DNA from: GCA-2688265 sp964527395
GTDB lineage: Archaea > Nanobdellota > Nanobdellia > Woesearchaeales > GW2011-AR9
Reading direction: 5' to 3'
Assembly: GCA_964527395.1 (NCBI GenBank)
Contig: CAZGQD010000003.1
Coordinates: 1 to 64,000 of the forward strand
DNA: 64,000 bases
In this document: positions 24,878-32,582 of the stretch, piece by piece
Position numbering within the stretch: the first letter of the stretch is position 1
Layout of the letters: every line of letters begins with the position of its first letter
Program-made: the position numbers and the translations under genes
Notes under the pieces: generated by a model
What the model saw: the letters and a program-made list of their open reading frames with translations, nothing else
What the model was told of the DNA's origin: nothing
Database searches by the model: none

Positions 24878-25696
24878 TCACTGTCCGTGAGGTTTGCACA
24901 CCTCATAAAAGTTGCATTGGCCTGTCTTCCATTTGCAAAGGGGAGTGATATTTCTTTTGTAGTCCATGATTTTGTCAGTGATACCAGTGTGGGCATGGAT
25001 CTTTTCTATCTCTAATTGTGCTCGTTTTGGCATCTCTTGCGTCACGTTTAACATCTTTAATCTGTCTCTTAAGAAGAATGCACCAACTTTGTTAGGGAGT
25101 TTGCCATGTTTTTCTTGGTACAAAAAGGCGTAAATGGATAGTTGGAGTTTGATGGACTCCTTGATTTCTGGTCTTTTGTTGGTTTTATAATCAATAATGT
25201 GAACTTCACCTTTCTTGTGTCTAATGGCATCTATGAAACCACGAATTTGGTTTTCTTCTGATCTGAACTCTTGTTCTCGAATTGGAGCAATCTCTTGGAA
25301 AATGTTGTTTAGTTCTCTTGGGTCTTTTTCGTACTCATCTTTAAGTTCCTTTAAAAAGGAGTTACACCAGTTCAAGACCATCATCATAGTTTCTTCAAAG
25401 TAGAATCTGAGCTCTGTTGGTTTTAGTTTAAGTTCTTCTAACTTTTCTGAGTACTCTTTCCACTGCTGCATTAAGAGTTTTTGAATTGAAGATTTGAACT
25501 GTTGTTCGAAGTTGTCTAAAGTGTAATTAGAAATGTCTAAATCGTAGAAATATTCTAAGGTTGAATGGGCAATGTTACCTCTAACAGTGTGGATTGTGTT
25601 GGAAGTTGGGAGTTTTTCAATATATTGATAATAATATTTTCTCATACACTGCTTGAATGTGTTAATTGAAGAAGGGGATTGTACTCTTTTTGCCAT
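24878..25696 (-). CDS. PD-(D/E)XK nuclease, RecB/Cas4-like with probable Fe-S cluster
   Basis: A 272-residue nuclease. The N-terminal SPSSINTFKQCMRKYYYQY contains the first Cys; RGNIAHSTLEYF supplies the motif-I His; GFIDAIRH and IIDYKTNKRPE give the catalytic Asp and D/ExK; the C-terminal CKWKTGQCNFYEVC gives three Cys. The 1+3 cysteine pattern matches AddB/Cas4-type 4Fe-4S nucleases. No CRISPR or helicase gene is adjacent. Its promoter carries the same motif as the radA operon, suggesting repair. Confidence 0.85.
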   Translation of the reverse strand: MAKRVQSPSSINTFKQCMRKYYYQYIEKLPTSNTIHTVRGNIAHSTLEYFYDLDISNYTLDNFEQQFKSSIQKLLMQQWKEYSEKLEELKLKPTELRFYFEETMMMVLNWCNSFLKELKDEYEKDPRELNNIFQEIAPIREQEFRSEENQIRGFIDAIRHKKGEVHIIDYKTNKRPEIKESIKLQLSIYAFLYQEKHGKLPNKVGAFFLRDRLKMLNVTQEMPKRAQLEIEKIHAHTGITDKIMDYKRNITPLCKWKTGQCNFYEVCKPHGQ

Positions 25697-25750
25697 CTTT
25701 TGTACCTCTTTGTTGCTTGTTTTGCAAGTTTGAGACTTTTGGATTTTAGT

Positions 25751-25791
25751 TATTTATATAGTTTGTCCGTGGTTGTCCAGTGGGGAGTGGC
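25751..25791 (-). promoter_or_regulatory. Promoter motif copy 3 (nuclease gene)
   Basis: Minus-strand order: GCCACTCCCCACTGGACA, 4 nt, CGGACA, 3 nt, TATATAAATA. This is the same half-site spacing as copies 1 and 4. The gene start is at 25696, behind AGAGGTAC. Confidence 0.65.
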
Positions 25792-25872
25792 TTTGATTTG
25801 TTTGATTTGTGCTTAATTATGTGTTTCTTTTGCTATACCTTTATAAATGGACCTTTGTTTTTTTAGTATTGA

Positions 25873-26226
25873 ATGGCTTCACCGTATAAGAAAAAAAGTA
25901 AGAATTCTAAGAAAGGGGCATCTGATGCTCCTATGGTTCTAAGAGTACGTTTGCCGCAGGGACGTGAGATTCTAGGGATTGTGAAGCAACGTTTAGGTGC
26001 AAGTAGGATGATGGTGCAGTGTCTTGATGGGAAACCACGAAATTGTCGGATCCCTGGTCGTTTGCGGAAGTATTTATGGGTGCGTGAAGGAGATGTGATC
26101 ATTGTTGAACCATGGGAACTTGGTGGAGACAAAAAGGGAGATGTGGTTTATAAATATCGTAGTAAAGCTGAAGTTGGGTTTTTGAAAAGACAAGGTCATT
26201 TGAAGAGTATTGAAGATGATTTTTAG
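25873..26226 (+). CDS. eif1A: Translation initiation factor aIF-1A
   Basis: OB-fold factor binding the ribosomal A site during initiation. At 117 aa it shows the basic N-terminus, VLRVRLPQGREILGIVKQRLGASRMMVQCLDGKPRNCRIPGRLRKYLWVREGDVIIVEPWEL and an acidic end, all characteristic. TTATAAAT lies 30 bp upstream of the ATG. Confidence 0.96.
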   Translation: MASPYKKKSKNSKKGASDAPMVLRVRLPQGREILGIVKQRLGASRMMVQCLDGKPRNCRIPGRLRKYLWVREGDVIIVEPWELGGDKKGDVVYKYRSKAEVGFLKRQGHLKSIEDDF

Positions 26227-26308
26227 GGTTTAGTTGCGTTTTCTAACAGATATTTTTTATATGAAATATTCGAGCTAAGCTCTCTTGTCTTGAATTAAAA
26301 GAATTCAA

Positions 26309-26439
26309 GAAATTAGCACTGTCAGACTTATAGCAGGCGTGTCCGCTGCGCTTCTATTTTTCAAGACTAGCTTGAAAAATGCTTGCTGTTAGTTTAACTT
26401 CATTAAGTGGGATTGCCAGTAGGTGACGGTGCTAATTTC
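26309..26439. repeat. Nested palindromic element, copy E3
   Basis: The 11-bp perfect arms GAAATTAGCAC and GTGCTAATTTC continue into TGTCA/TGACG. The core is GTCAGACTTA, GCAGGCGTGTCC, a hairpin TTTTTCAAG/CTTGAAAAA, GCTTGCTGTTAGTTTAA and GATTGCCAGTAGG. It is the shortest complete copy, with no inserted module. The hairpins GAGC/GCTC and CTTGAATT/GAATTCAAG lie just before it (26270-26308). Confidence 0.75.
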
Positions 26440-26596
26440 TTAGTAGTAGGTGGATTTTGTACCTTTTTTGGAGTTGAGTTTGATGAGTTTTTTAATGGAA
26501 GAGGACTTTTTTGTTATGTTTTTGTGTTTTGTTTATTCTAATACTATGTTTTGAGTCTATAAATGTTTAAAAGTAGTTTTGCTTAGTTTTTTTATT

Positions 26597-27283
26597 ATGG
26601 TAGGTGGAATAGGAATGATTTTTAGAGCAGTTGTGCTTGTGATATTTTTGACTTTTTTTGCAAAGTACTCCTTAAATTTAGGGAATTACCTTTGGATAGG
26701 AGTTGTGTTGTTTGGACTTATGATAATAATGGGCTTTGTAGCTCTAGTATCATCTCGAAATAAGAATACATATTCTTTGTTTTTATCAGTATTAATGCTG
26801 CTTTCAGTGTTATTCTTAGTTCTGATGGGACAAAAGATGAGTATTTTACTTAGCTTTTTGGCAATGCTACTTTATGTATTATCTTTGTCTTCAAATGATA
26901 TGGATGATGATGATGAAGTTGAGTCTGAAGTTTCTAGTGCAATGGGAACTGTAGAAGCTGAAACAGTTGCTCCCTCACATAGTATGGTTTATGATGATCA
27001 GACTGCTGTTAGTAGTGTTGGTGGTGAAGAGACTGTAGTTGAGGAAGATGATGTTGTTGAGACAGAGGAAGCTGTGGATCCGCAGGCTCAGGAGATTCTT
27101 GAAGAGGCTAGAGTTGGTAGTTCTCCTAAATCAATTGTAGCTAGCAAGAATGGTAGGAACTATCACAAAGCTGGAAGTAAGAAGGCTGAGAGGATAAAAG
27201 AGCCGTTCAAAGTGTATTTTGATAGTAGAGATGAAGCTGAAAAGGCAGGGTTTACTCCATCAAGTGATTTTAAGGATGAGTAG
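26597..27283 (+). CDS. Membrane protein with C-terminal Ada-like domain lacking cysteines
   Basis: Four membrane helices in residues ~1-105, an acidic linker, then IVASKNGRNYHKAGSKKAERIKEPFKVYFDSRDEAEKAGFTPSSDF. That end follows the pattern of the Ada-type zinc-binding / thermonuclease-associated module (SKNxxxYHxxxCxxAxxI...Y(F)xSxxEAxxxGYxPCxxC), but the Cys positions are Ser, Asp or other residues. It is probably a metal-free remnant fold. The start ATG lies 25 bp after a TTTAAAA box. Confidence 0.65.
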   Translation: MVGGIGMIFRAVVLVIFLTFFAKYSLNLGNYLWIGVVLFGLMIIMGFVALVSSRNKNTYSLFLSVLMLLSVLFLVLMGQKMSILLSFLAMLLYVLSLSSNDMDDDDEVESEVSSAMGTVEAETVAPSHSMVYDDQTAVSSVGGEETVVEEDDVVETEEAVDPQAQEILEEARVGSSPKSIVASKNGRNYHKAGSKKAERIKEPFKVYFDSRDEAEKAGFTPSSDFKDE

Positions 27284-27310
27284 AATTTTGTTTTTTTTTT
27301 GTTTTTTTTC

Positions 27311-27481
27311 TTATTTTAAGAAGTTGGTTTTTATTAGGTAAATTAAGAGAGTTATGAAATATAGGTTGTAAGTGATTAGTTCAATAGTATCATAACCTTT
27401 GATTAAGCCGTACATAAATAGAAGAGTTGTTTGGATGAACATGACTATTTTGAAAGTAATATCGGTTTGGCTTAGTTTCAT
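27311..27481 (-). CDS. Small membrane protein A1 (56 aa)
   Basis: Two membrane segments (VMFIQTTLLFMYGLI and NLYFITLLIYLI). It is paralogous to the gene at 27677: both contain MYGLI(K/R)GYDT and end YLIKTNFL. Last gene of an apparent operon starting at 28870. Confidence 0.6.
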   Translation of the reverse strand: MKLSQTDITFKIVMFIQTTLLFMYGLIKGYDTIELITYNLYFITLLIYLIKTNFLK

Positions 27482-27516
27482 TTATAGTAATTTTTTTAGA
27501 ATTATAATAATGATTG

Positions 27517-27639
27517 TTATAATGAAATGATCATTTTGTAGAGTATCAATCCTATGACAATTAAACCAAGGACAATTGCAATCCAAGATATAACTTTTCC
27601 TAGAAGTTCTTCTTTGCTAAGGTTTGCTGTTTTTGTCAT
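27517..27639 (-). CDS. Small membrane protein B1 (40 aa)
   Basis: Reads MTKTANLSKEELLGKVISWI followed by one membrane helix. The first 20 residues and about 40 bp of upstream DNA are identical to copy B2 at 27861, while the helix has diverged. It is the first gene of the second duplicated pair. Confidence 0.6.
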   Translation of the reverse strand: MTKTANLSKEELLGKVISWIAIVLGLIVIGLILYKMIISL

Positions 27640-27676
27640 GGTGTTTGTAAGCAGTTGTTATATTTAATTTTTGCCT

Positions 27677-27859
27677 TTAAGGGCCTTTTCTTCTTTGATT
27701 TAAGAAGTTGGTTTTTATTAGGTAAAGTATTAGTGATGAGAAATATAAGTTATGAATGCTTAATTCTAAGGTATCGTAGCCTCTTATTAATCCATACATG
27801 AATAAAGTAATTGTTGCTAAAAGCATTAGATTTTTAAGAAGTATTTCAATTTTATCCAT
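27677..27859 (-). CDS. Small membrane protein A2 (60 aa)
   Basis: Paralogue of A1 with two membrane segments. Its C-terminal codons run into a copy of the lspA tail sequence, showing where the tandem duplication joined. It begins 1 nt after the B2 stop, so the pair is translationally coupled. Confidence 0.6.
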   Translation of the reverse strand: MDKIEILLKNLMLLATITLFMYGLIRGYDTLELSIHNLYFSSLILYLIKTNFLNQRRKGP

Positions 27860-27860
27860 T

Positions 27861-27983
27861 TTAGAGAGAAGTTATTAGCTTGTAAAGAACTAAAATTATT
27901 ACAGTGAAGCTGAGTATTATTGAAATCCAAGAAATAACTTTTCCTAAAAGCTCTTCTTTGCTAAGGTTTGCTGTTTTTGTCAT
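27861..27983 (-). CDS. Small membrane protein B2 (40 aa)
   Basis: MTKTANLSKEELLGKVISWI then a membrane helix. First gene of the duplicated pair next to lspA; the pair repeats with a 344-bp period. Function unknown; close linkage to lspA is the only context. Confidence 0.6.
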   Translation of the reverse strand: MTKTANLSKEELLGKVISWISIILSFTVIILVLYKLITSL

Positions 27984-28007
27984 GGTGTTTGTAAGCAGTT
28001 GTTATAT

Positions 28008-28475
28008 TTAATTTTTGCCTTCAAGAGTTTTATTTTCTTTGATTATTGTGTAGATCAGTAGAATTACTGCGATTGTGATGGAAGCGTCTGCTATGTTGAA
28101 ACTAGGCCAGAAACTGGTGGCTATGAAATCTGTTACTTGTTTGTGGATCAGTCTGTCTAGCATGTTGCCTATAGTTCCAGCTAGGAGCAGGGCTGCTGGG
28201 ATTTGGTAATTTAGGGTTTTAGGGATCTGTTTGTAGTATGCAATGATTAGAATTGCGAAGATTAAGGAGAAAATCCCTAAGTAAAAAGATTGGTTTTGTA
28301 GGATTCCAAAGCCTGCGCCTGTGTTGGTACTGTAGTGGATGTTGATGAATAGAAGTTTGATGTTTGGTTGGAAGGTTTTTACTAAGTATTTTGTGATCTG
28401 GTCTAAGAGAATTATAGCTATAGTGATTGTTGAGAAGATGATTAATGGTTTGTTTGGTTTAGAATAAGTTACCAT
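28008..28475 (-). CDS. lspA: Lipoprotein signal peptidase (signal peptidase II)
   Basis: A 155-residue four-helix membrane protein. Catalytic Asp residues sit in TIGNMLDRL and SFNIADASI; NTGAGFGILQ is the conserved Asn/Gly segment and LLDQITKYLV the first-helix motif. It cleaves signal peptides before the lipid-modified Cys. The window encodes several proteins with lipoboxes (23404, 35781, 54540, 59536) as likely substrates. No Lgt homologue is in the window. It overlaps the upstream gene by 7 bp. Confidence 0.93.
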   Translation of the reverse strand: MVTYSKPNKPLIIFSTITIAIILLDQITKYLVKTFQPNIKLLFINIHYSTNTGAGFGILQNQSFYLGIFSLIFAILIIAYYKQIPKTLNYQIPAALLLAGTIGNMLDRLIHKQVTDFIATSFWPSFNIADASITIAVILLIYTIIKENKTLEGKN

Positions 28476-28870
28476 AGTTTATGGTTCTGTTTATTTTGTT
28501 GTTCTTGTCTTTGCTGAACTTCTTCTTGTTTTGCGATTCTTTCAATGTTAGTTACTCTAGAGTCTAAGGATTGCAAAAGAGCTTTAATTGTGTCTAATTT
28601 GCTGCTGATGAGTTCCAAATCTCTTGTGCCGCTTGCTTGTTTTGCTTGGCCGAAAGCTTCTGGTTTTAAATCGTCCATTGGTGGAGGAGCTTGTGGTTGT
28701 GTTGGAGGAGTGTTTTGGGTTTTAGTTGCTAAAGAGTCTTGGCCAAAAGGATCGTTTTCTAAACCGATGTTTTCATGTAGTGGAGTAGAACCTAAAGGGT
28801 CGTTTGAAAGACTTTTGAAGTCAAAATCGTCGTCTTTTTTCCAAAACATTAGTTTGTCTAGCATTCCCAT
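28469..28870 (-). CDS. Hypothetical protein with C-terminal coiled coil
   Basis: A 133-residue soluble protein: short N-terminal segment MLDKLMFWKKDDDFD, a Pro/Gln-rich linker, and a helix (LELISSKLDTIKALLQSLDSRVTNIERIAK) with heptad spacing. It overlaps lspA by 7 bp and heads that operon. Function unknown. Confidence 0.7.
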   Translation of the reverse strand: MGMLDKLMFWKKDDDFDFKSLSNDPLGSTPLHENIGLENDPFGQDSLATKTQNTPPTQPQAPPPMDDLKPEAFGQAKQASGTRDLELISSKLDTIKALLQSLDSRVTNIERIAKQEEVQQRQEQQNKQNHKLW

Positions 28871-28936
28871 TTTGTTGTAGAAGGGTGGAAGGGGATTTAA
28901 ATGTTGCGTTAGTTAAGTAGGGAGAAGAATTAATTG

Positions 28937-29581
28937 TTATTGGTAGCCTGGTGGAGGATCAATTAACCTAGAAATTGCAAGGTAAAGGTTTTGGTGATTT
29001 CCTCTTAGAGTTGTTCCAGAATCTTGTAATGATTTCATATCTATTGCATTTCCGTCTGATTCTAGAAAGGTTGTACTTAAGTAAGTTTCTTCACTGTTTC
29101 TTTCAATTAAGAAGAAAGTGTCGTCATCGTATCTTCCTATAAAATATTTTGAGATTAGGTTTTTGTTTGTTGCTGTTGCAAAGTTATTTAATTCGTTAGC
29201 AAGAGTTGCAGAAGCTAAGTGATAACTTGTTCCGTTTGATACTTCTTCTGCTTTCATAAAAGAAGATTCTCCATTTGGTCTTTCGAAGTTTGTTTCTGTT
29301 TTAAAATAGATGGTTTCTTCTATGTTTTCAAGAGGTCCATTGTGAGTAATTGTTGCTGACTTTGAAGGAGTTTGGTTGTGAGAGGTTAAATTAAAAGGAT
29401 CAATATCAGAATCGTAAGTAGCTAGAGTGATTAAATATGAAGAACTATTGTATGAACTTGAATTAATAAATCTGGTTTGTTCTTCTAAGAATGAATCTAT
29501 TGAAGGTTTGCCTCTAGCTGTATGGATAATCTCTGTTGGAGCTTCAGTTTGTGTAGTTGTAGTAATTGTATCTAGGTCCAT
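28937..29581 (-). CDS. Hypothetical protein (214 aa)
   Basis: Unknown family; soluble, Thr/Asn/Ser rich, predicted mixed alpha/beta. A TATA-like CTTATATATC about 30 bp upstream of the ATG supports the start. Confidence 0.65.
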   Translation of the reverse strand: MDLDTITTTTQTEAPTEIIHTARGKPSIDSFLEEQTRFINSSSYNSSSYLITLATYDSDIDPFNLTSHNQTPSKSATITHNGPLENIEETIYFKTETNFERPNGESSFMKAEEVSNGTSYHLASATLANELNNFATATNKNLISKYFIGRYDDDTFFLIERNSEETYLSTTFLESDGNAIDMKSLQDSGTTLRGNHQNLYLAISRLIDPPPGYQ

Positions 29582-29712
29582 TTTTGGATTTTTTGATTGT
29601 AGTGATATATAAGAGTTACTCTTCAGTACGGTTTTGTAGGGTTATTTTTTATTCAGAAAATTTAAAAGGGATAATTATTGTAGAAATAGTTTAAGGAAGT
29701 TGAGGTTTATTA

Positions 29713-30024
29713 ATGGAATTGAAAGAAAAACAAAAGGAAATTGACTCTTGGATTGCTGAGCATGGAGGATATTGGCCAACTTTGAGTATTTTTGCACGAT
29801 TAGTAGAAGAAGTAGGAGAATTGGGTCGAGAATTGAACCACGTCTATGGGATGAAAAAGCGAAAAAAAGAAGAGAAAATTAAGTCTATTGAAGATGAAAT
29901 AGGAGATGTTTTGGTTACTACAATGATGCTTTCAAATTCATTGGATATTGATTTGGAAGATGTGTTTGATAAGACTTTATGTAAAATGAATGTAAGAGAT
30001 TCAAATAGAACAAAGGAAAAATGA
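29713..30024 (+). CDS. MazG-like nucleotide pyrophosphohydrolase
   Basis: A 103-residue helical NTP pyrophosphatase-type protein. The metal-binding motifs are RLVEEVGELGRELN (ExxE) and IEDEIGDVLVTTMML (ExxD), in the order of the MazG/iMazG superfamily. It probably removes modified or stress-related nucleotides. A second MazG-like gene is at 55514. Confidence 0.85.
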   Translation: MELKEKQKEIDSWIAEHGGYWPTLSIFARLVEEVGELGRELNHVYGMKKRKKEEKIKSIEDEIGDVLVTTMMLSNSLDIDLEDVFDKTLCKMNVRDSNRTKEK

Positions 30025-30083
30025 TTATTTTGTGTTTTAATAGAGTGATTTTTTGTTTTTATTAATAAAAATGCTGTTTTTTG

Positions 30084-30312
30084 GTACGTATTAAGTTGGC
30101 TAATTTCGAGCAAAGCTCTCTTGACTTAGTTCATACTTCACTAAGTTTGAGTGTGCTTAGAAAATTAGCACTGCGGCACGGCCATACTCTGATTTGCAAT
30201 AAAAATTAGGAAAATCCTGCGGATTTTGTGTTTAAAATGAAAATTGCAAATCAGTGGCCTCGATGGGCGGCAGTGCTAATTCTCTATATTTTATAGCCAA
30301 CTTAATACGTAC
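30084..30312. repeat. Large nested palindrome (element E4)
   Basis: Outer arms of 19 bp (30084-30102 and 30294-30312) include ATTAAGTTGGCTA and its complement. Inside are GAGC/GCTC, ACTTAG-loop-CTAAGT, a 12-bp perfect pair AATTAGCACTGC/GCAGTGCTAATT, and GATTTGCAAT/ATTGCAAATC. The AATTAGCAC arm is shared with element E3, but the interior is different. It lies 48 bp before the TGT-like gene. Confidence 0.7.
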
Positions 30313-30359
30313 GTTTTTTGGTCATTATATTTATAAAAAGGCCATTTGGCTTTATTTTT

Positions 30360-31106
30360 ATGGATTTTGCAATAATTGCTCCAATAAATGTAATGAGAGA
30401 AGTAGCTTCTTTGTCAAGAACTTCAATGTATCTTTATCATTTGTTTAGAAACCAAGATTATGCAGCTTGCTATGGAGCAGATGGGAATTATCGAATTCTT
30501 GATAGTGGTGTGTTTGAGTTAGGAAGATTGCCTACAGGAAGAGATTATGCCAGAAGAATTGTTGAAATTTCACCAGATGAAATAGTAGCTCCAGATATAG
30601 TACATGATTCTAGAAGAACTTTGGAGTTGACTGATGAGTTTGCAAGAAGATATGCTTCTGAGTTTGATGGAATTAAAATTCAAGGAGTAGTTCAAGCTAG
30701 TAGTATAAATGGAGCTATAGATTGCTATAGGGCTCTAGTAGAAAATCCTTTAATTGATGTAATCGGTTTGCCTTCACGAATGGGTTTTGAATATAAAGGT
30801 AGAAGAGTTGGAAGAAGAGATTTAGTTAAAGTTCTCTTAGATAGGGGTTTGTTAGGAGATAAGGAAATTCATTTATTAGGTTTAAGAGATTTTGAAGATG
30901 TTTATTCTTTTAGGATGGTTTCAGTTGTTAGGTCTTGTGATACTAGTAAATTCTATAAAGATGCAAATGCAGGAATTTCTTATAGGGGAGGAGTTGCTAG
31001 GAGTAACTTAGGACAAAGGTTAGATTTTAGTGCTGTTAGTGGTAGTGGTTGTTTAGAATTGCTTGAAGATAATATGGATGTTTTAAGGCAGATGATGGAG
31101 GAGTGA
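30360..31106 (+). CDS. TIM-barrel protein resembling tRNA-guanine transglycosylase/DpdA-type enzymes
   Basis: A 248-residue protein. Key segments are ILDSGVFELGR, SPDEIVAPDIVHDSRRTLELTDEFARRY, IKIQGVVQASSINGAIDCYRAL, IDVIGLPSR, EIHLLGL and SVVRSCDTS. The order of barrel strands with Asp near the N-terminus and SCDTS near the C-terminus fits the TGT-like superfamily that includes DpdA. This is assignment by motif pattern. ATG 30360 lies 29 bp after TTATAAA, so the longer ORF start at 30318 is rejected. Confidence 0.5.
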   Translation: MDFAIIAPINVMREVASLSRTSMYLYHLFRNQDYAACYGADGNYRILDSGVFELGRLPTGRDYARRIVEISPDEIVAPDIVHDSRRTLELTDEFARRYASEFDGIKIQGVVQASSINGAIDCYRALVENPLIDVIGLPSRMGFEYKGRRVGRRDLVKVLLDRGLLGDKEIHLLGLRDFEDVYSFRMVSVVRSCDTSKFYKDANAGISYRGGVARSNLGQRLDFSAVSGSGCLELLEDNMDVLRQMMEE

Positions 31107-31109
31107 TTA

Positions 31110-32108
31110 TTAATCTTGAGAGAGATATTTTAAGTATATTTGGAAGAATTTTTTATATGTATTGTTGTATTTTTCTATGATGAATCCGTGCAATTTGTCT
31201 TTGTGTTTATTATCAAAGGCTTCTAAAGCAGCAAAATAGGCTATTCTTTGAGTTTTTCTGATAATTAATGGAGGAAAGTTGTTTCTTAGTAGGATAAGAT
31301 TGATTAAAAGTCGACCAGTTCTACCATTACCATCAGAAAAAGGATGAATCTTTTCAAAAGTTGCATGGAAATTAGCTGCAATTTGTAATGGGTGGAGAGG
31401 ATTGATTTTGTTTAGTTTGTTTGTTTCTAATGAGTTGATTAGTTTTTGCATCTCTTTTTTTACTTTTTCAGGAGGAGTTGTTTTTACTTTTCTCCCTAGA
31501 AGGAAATTAGGGAGTGTTTTGTAGTTTGGCTCTATTCCAGTGTTTTTTGTGAGGATTTTGTGAAGTTTGATGATAGATTCTTCTGTAATTTTTGGTTTTT
31601 TCTCGAAAATCCAGGTAATTGCTTCTTTTGTGTTGATAGTTTCGTGAATTTCTCTTAGATTCTTGTTTTTTGGGCTGATATTTTCAGTTATTAAGAAGGT
31701 AACGTCCTTTAAAGTAAGGGAGTTGCCTTCTAAAGCGTTCGATTCGTAAGTGAAATTTACTGTGAATCTGTCGATTATGTCTTGTTTTTGCTTAGTTGTG
31801 AGATTTTTAGTTAAGAATTTGTAATCTTGGCGGATTTTTTCTAGCTTTTGTATCCTTTCTTTTGAAAAAATATGGTTAGTTTTGTAATAACTTGAAGCAG
31901 ATTGCATGTAAGCTTGTTCAATTCTTTCTTTTATTTGGAAATTTGCTTGTTTTAATTGGTTGTTTTTGTTTGTTTCTTTATATGAAATAGGCTTGTGACT
32001 CTTTAAGTAGATAGAAATCTTTTTTACTTTGCCATCTATGGTTCTTATTGATTTTTCTAAGTAATATCTGGTTTTGTTATTGATTATTTTGGCTCTAATG
32101 AAGGACAT
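31110..32108 (-). CDS. Fic-family protein
   Basis: A 332-residue protein with a canonical catalytic motif HPFSDGNGRTGR, an inhibitory-helix motif in YESNALEGNSLTL (class II, N-terminal), and the flap region around LPNFLLGRKVKTTPPEKV. All catalytic residues are intact, unlike the copy at 22106. Probably an AMPylase. It shares a divergent promoter region with the 32165 gene. Confidence 0.92.
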   Translation of the reverse strand: MSFIRAKIINNKTRYYLEKSIRTIDGKVKKISIYLKSHKPISYKETNKNNQLKQANFQIKERIEQAYMQSASSYYKTNHIFSKERIQKLEKIRQDYKFLTKNLTTKQKQDIIDRFTVNFTYESNALEGNSLTLKDVTFLITENISPKNKNLREIHETINTKEAITWIFEKKPKITEESIIKLHKILTKNTGIEPNYKTLPNFLLGRKVKTTPPEKVKKEMQKLINSLETNKLNKINPLHPLQIAANFHATFEKIHPFSDGNGRTGRLLINLILLRNNFPPLIIRKTQRIAYFAALEAFDNKHKDKLHGFIIEKYNNTYKKFFQIYLKYLSQD

Positions 32109-32164
32109 AGTTATTTTTACCCCTACTTTTTTATAAGTTTATTGGTTTTGTAGGGTTATTTCCT

Positions 32165-32581
32165 GTGTTTTGTTTCTTGATTTCGAAAGTAGTTGAAGCT
32201 ATGAGAGATGATTTAACAAGAAAGATAAAGGATCTTGAAAATGAGGTTAAGATAGGAGAAGGTTTGATTAGAGATCAAAAAGTAGTTGTAGAGCAAGTTG
32301 CTGCTGATTTAAATAGAAGTCGATTAATTGGATATGGATTAAGAGCTTTAAGTGCAGTTTTTTTTTTGACTGGTATGCTTGGGCTTTTAGGGATAGAGTA
32401 TAATAATAGACAAAGAGACTTTGTTTCAAGTATTGCAAGTTATGATAGATGTCTTGAAGTAGTGGATTCAATGCAGGAAGAAGGTCTTGTAATGGATGGG
32501 AACTATGAGCCTTTGAGAAGTATATGTGGAGATAAGAGGTCATATGCTCCGTTACCAAGTAAATTACGTCAACTTTATTGA
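32165..32581 (+). CDS. Hypothetical membrane-anchored coiled-coil protein
   Basis: A coiled coil (LTRKIKDLENEVKIGEGLIRDQK) precedes a membrane helix (ALSAVFFLTGMLGLLGI) and a ~60-residue domain with two Cys. GTG 32165 lies 34 bp after TTATAAG; ATG 32201 is the alternative. It ends 1 bp before the HerA-type gene stop on the other strand. Confidence 0.6.
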   Translation: MFCFLISKVVEAMRDDLTRKIKDLENEVKIGEGLIRDQKVVVEQVAADLNRSRLIGYGLRALSAVFFLTGMLGLLGIEYNNRQRDFVSSIASYDRCLEVVDSMQEEGLVMDGNYEPLRSICGDKRSYAPLPSKLRQLY

Positions 32582-32582
32582 G

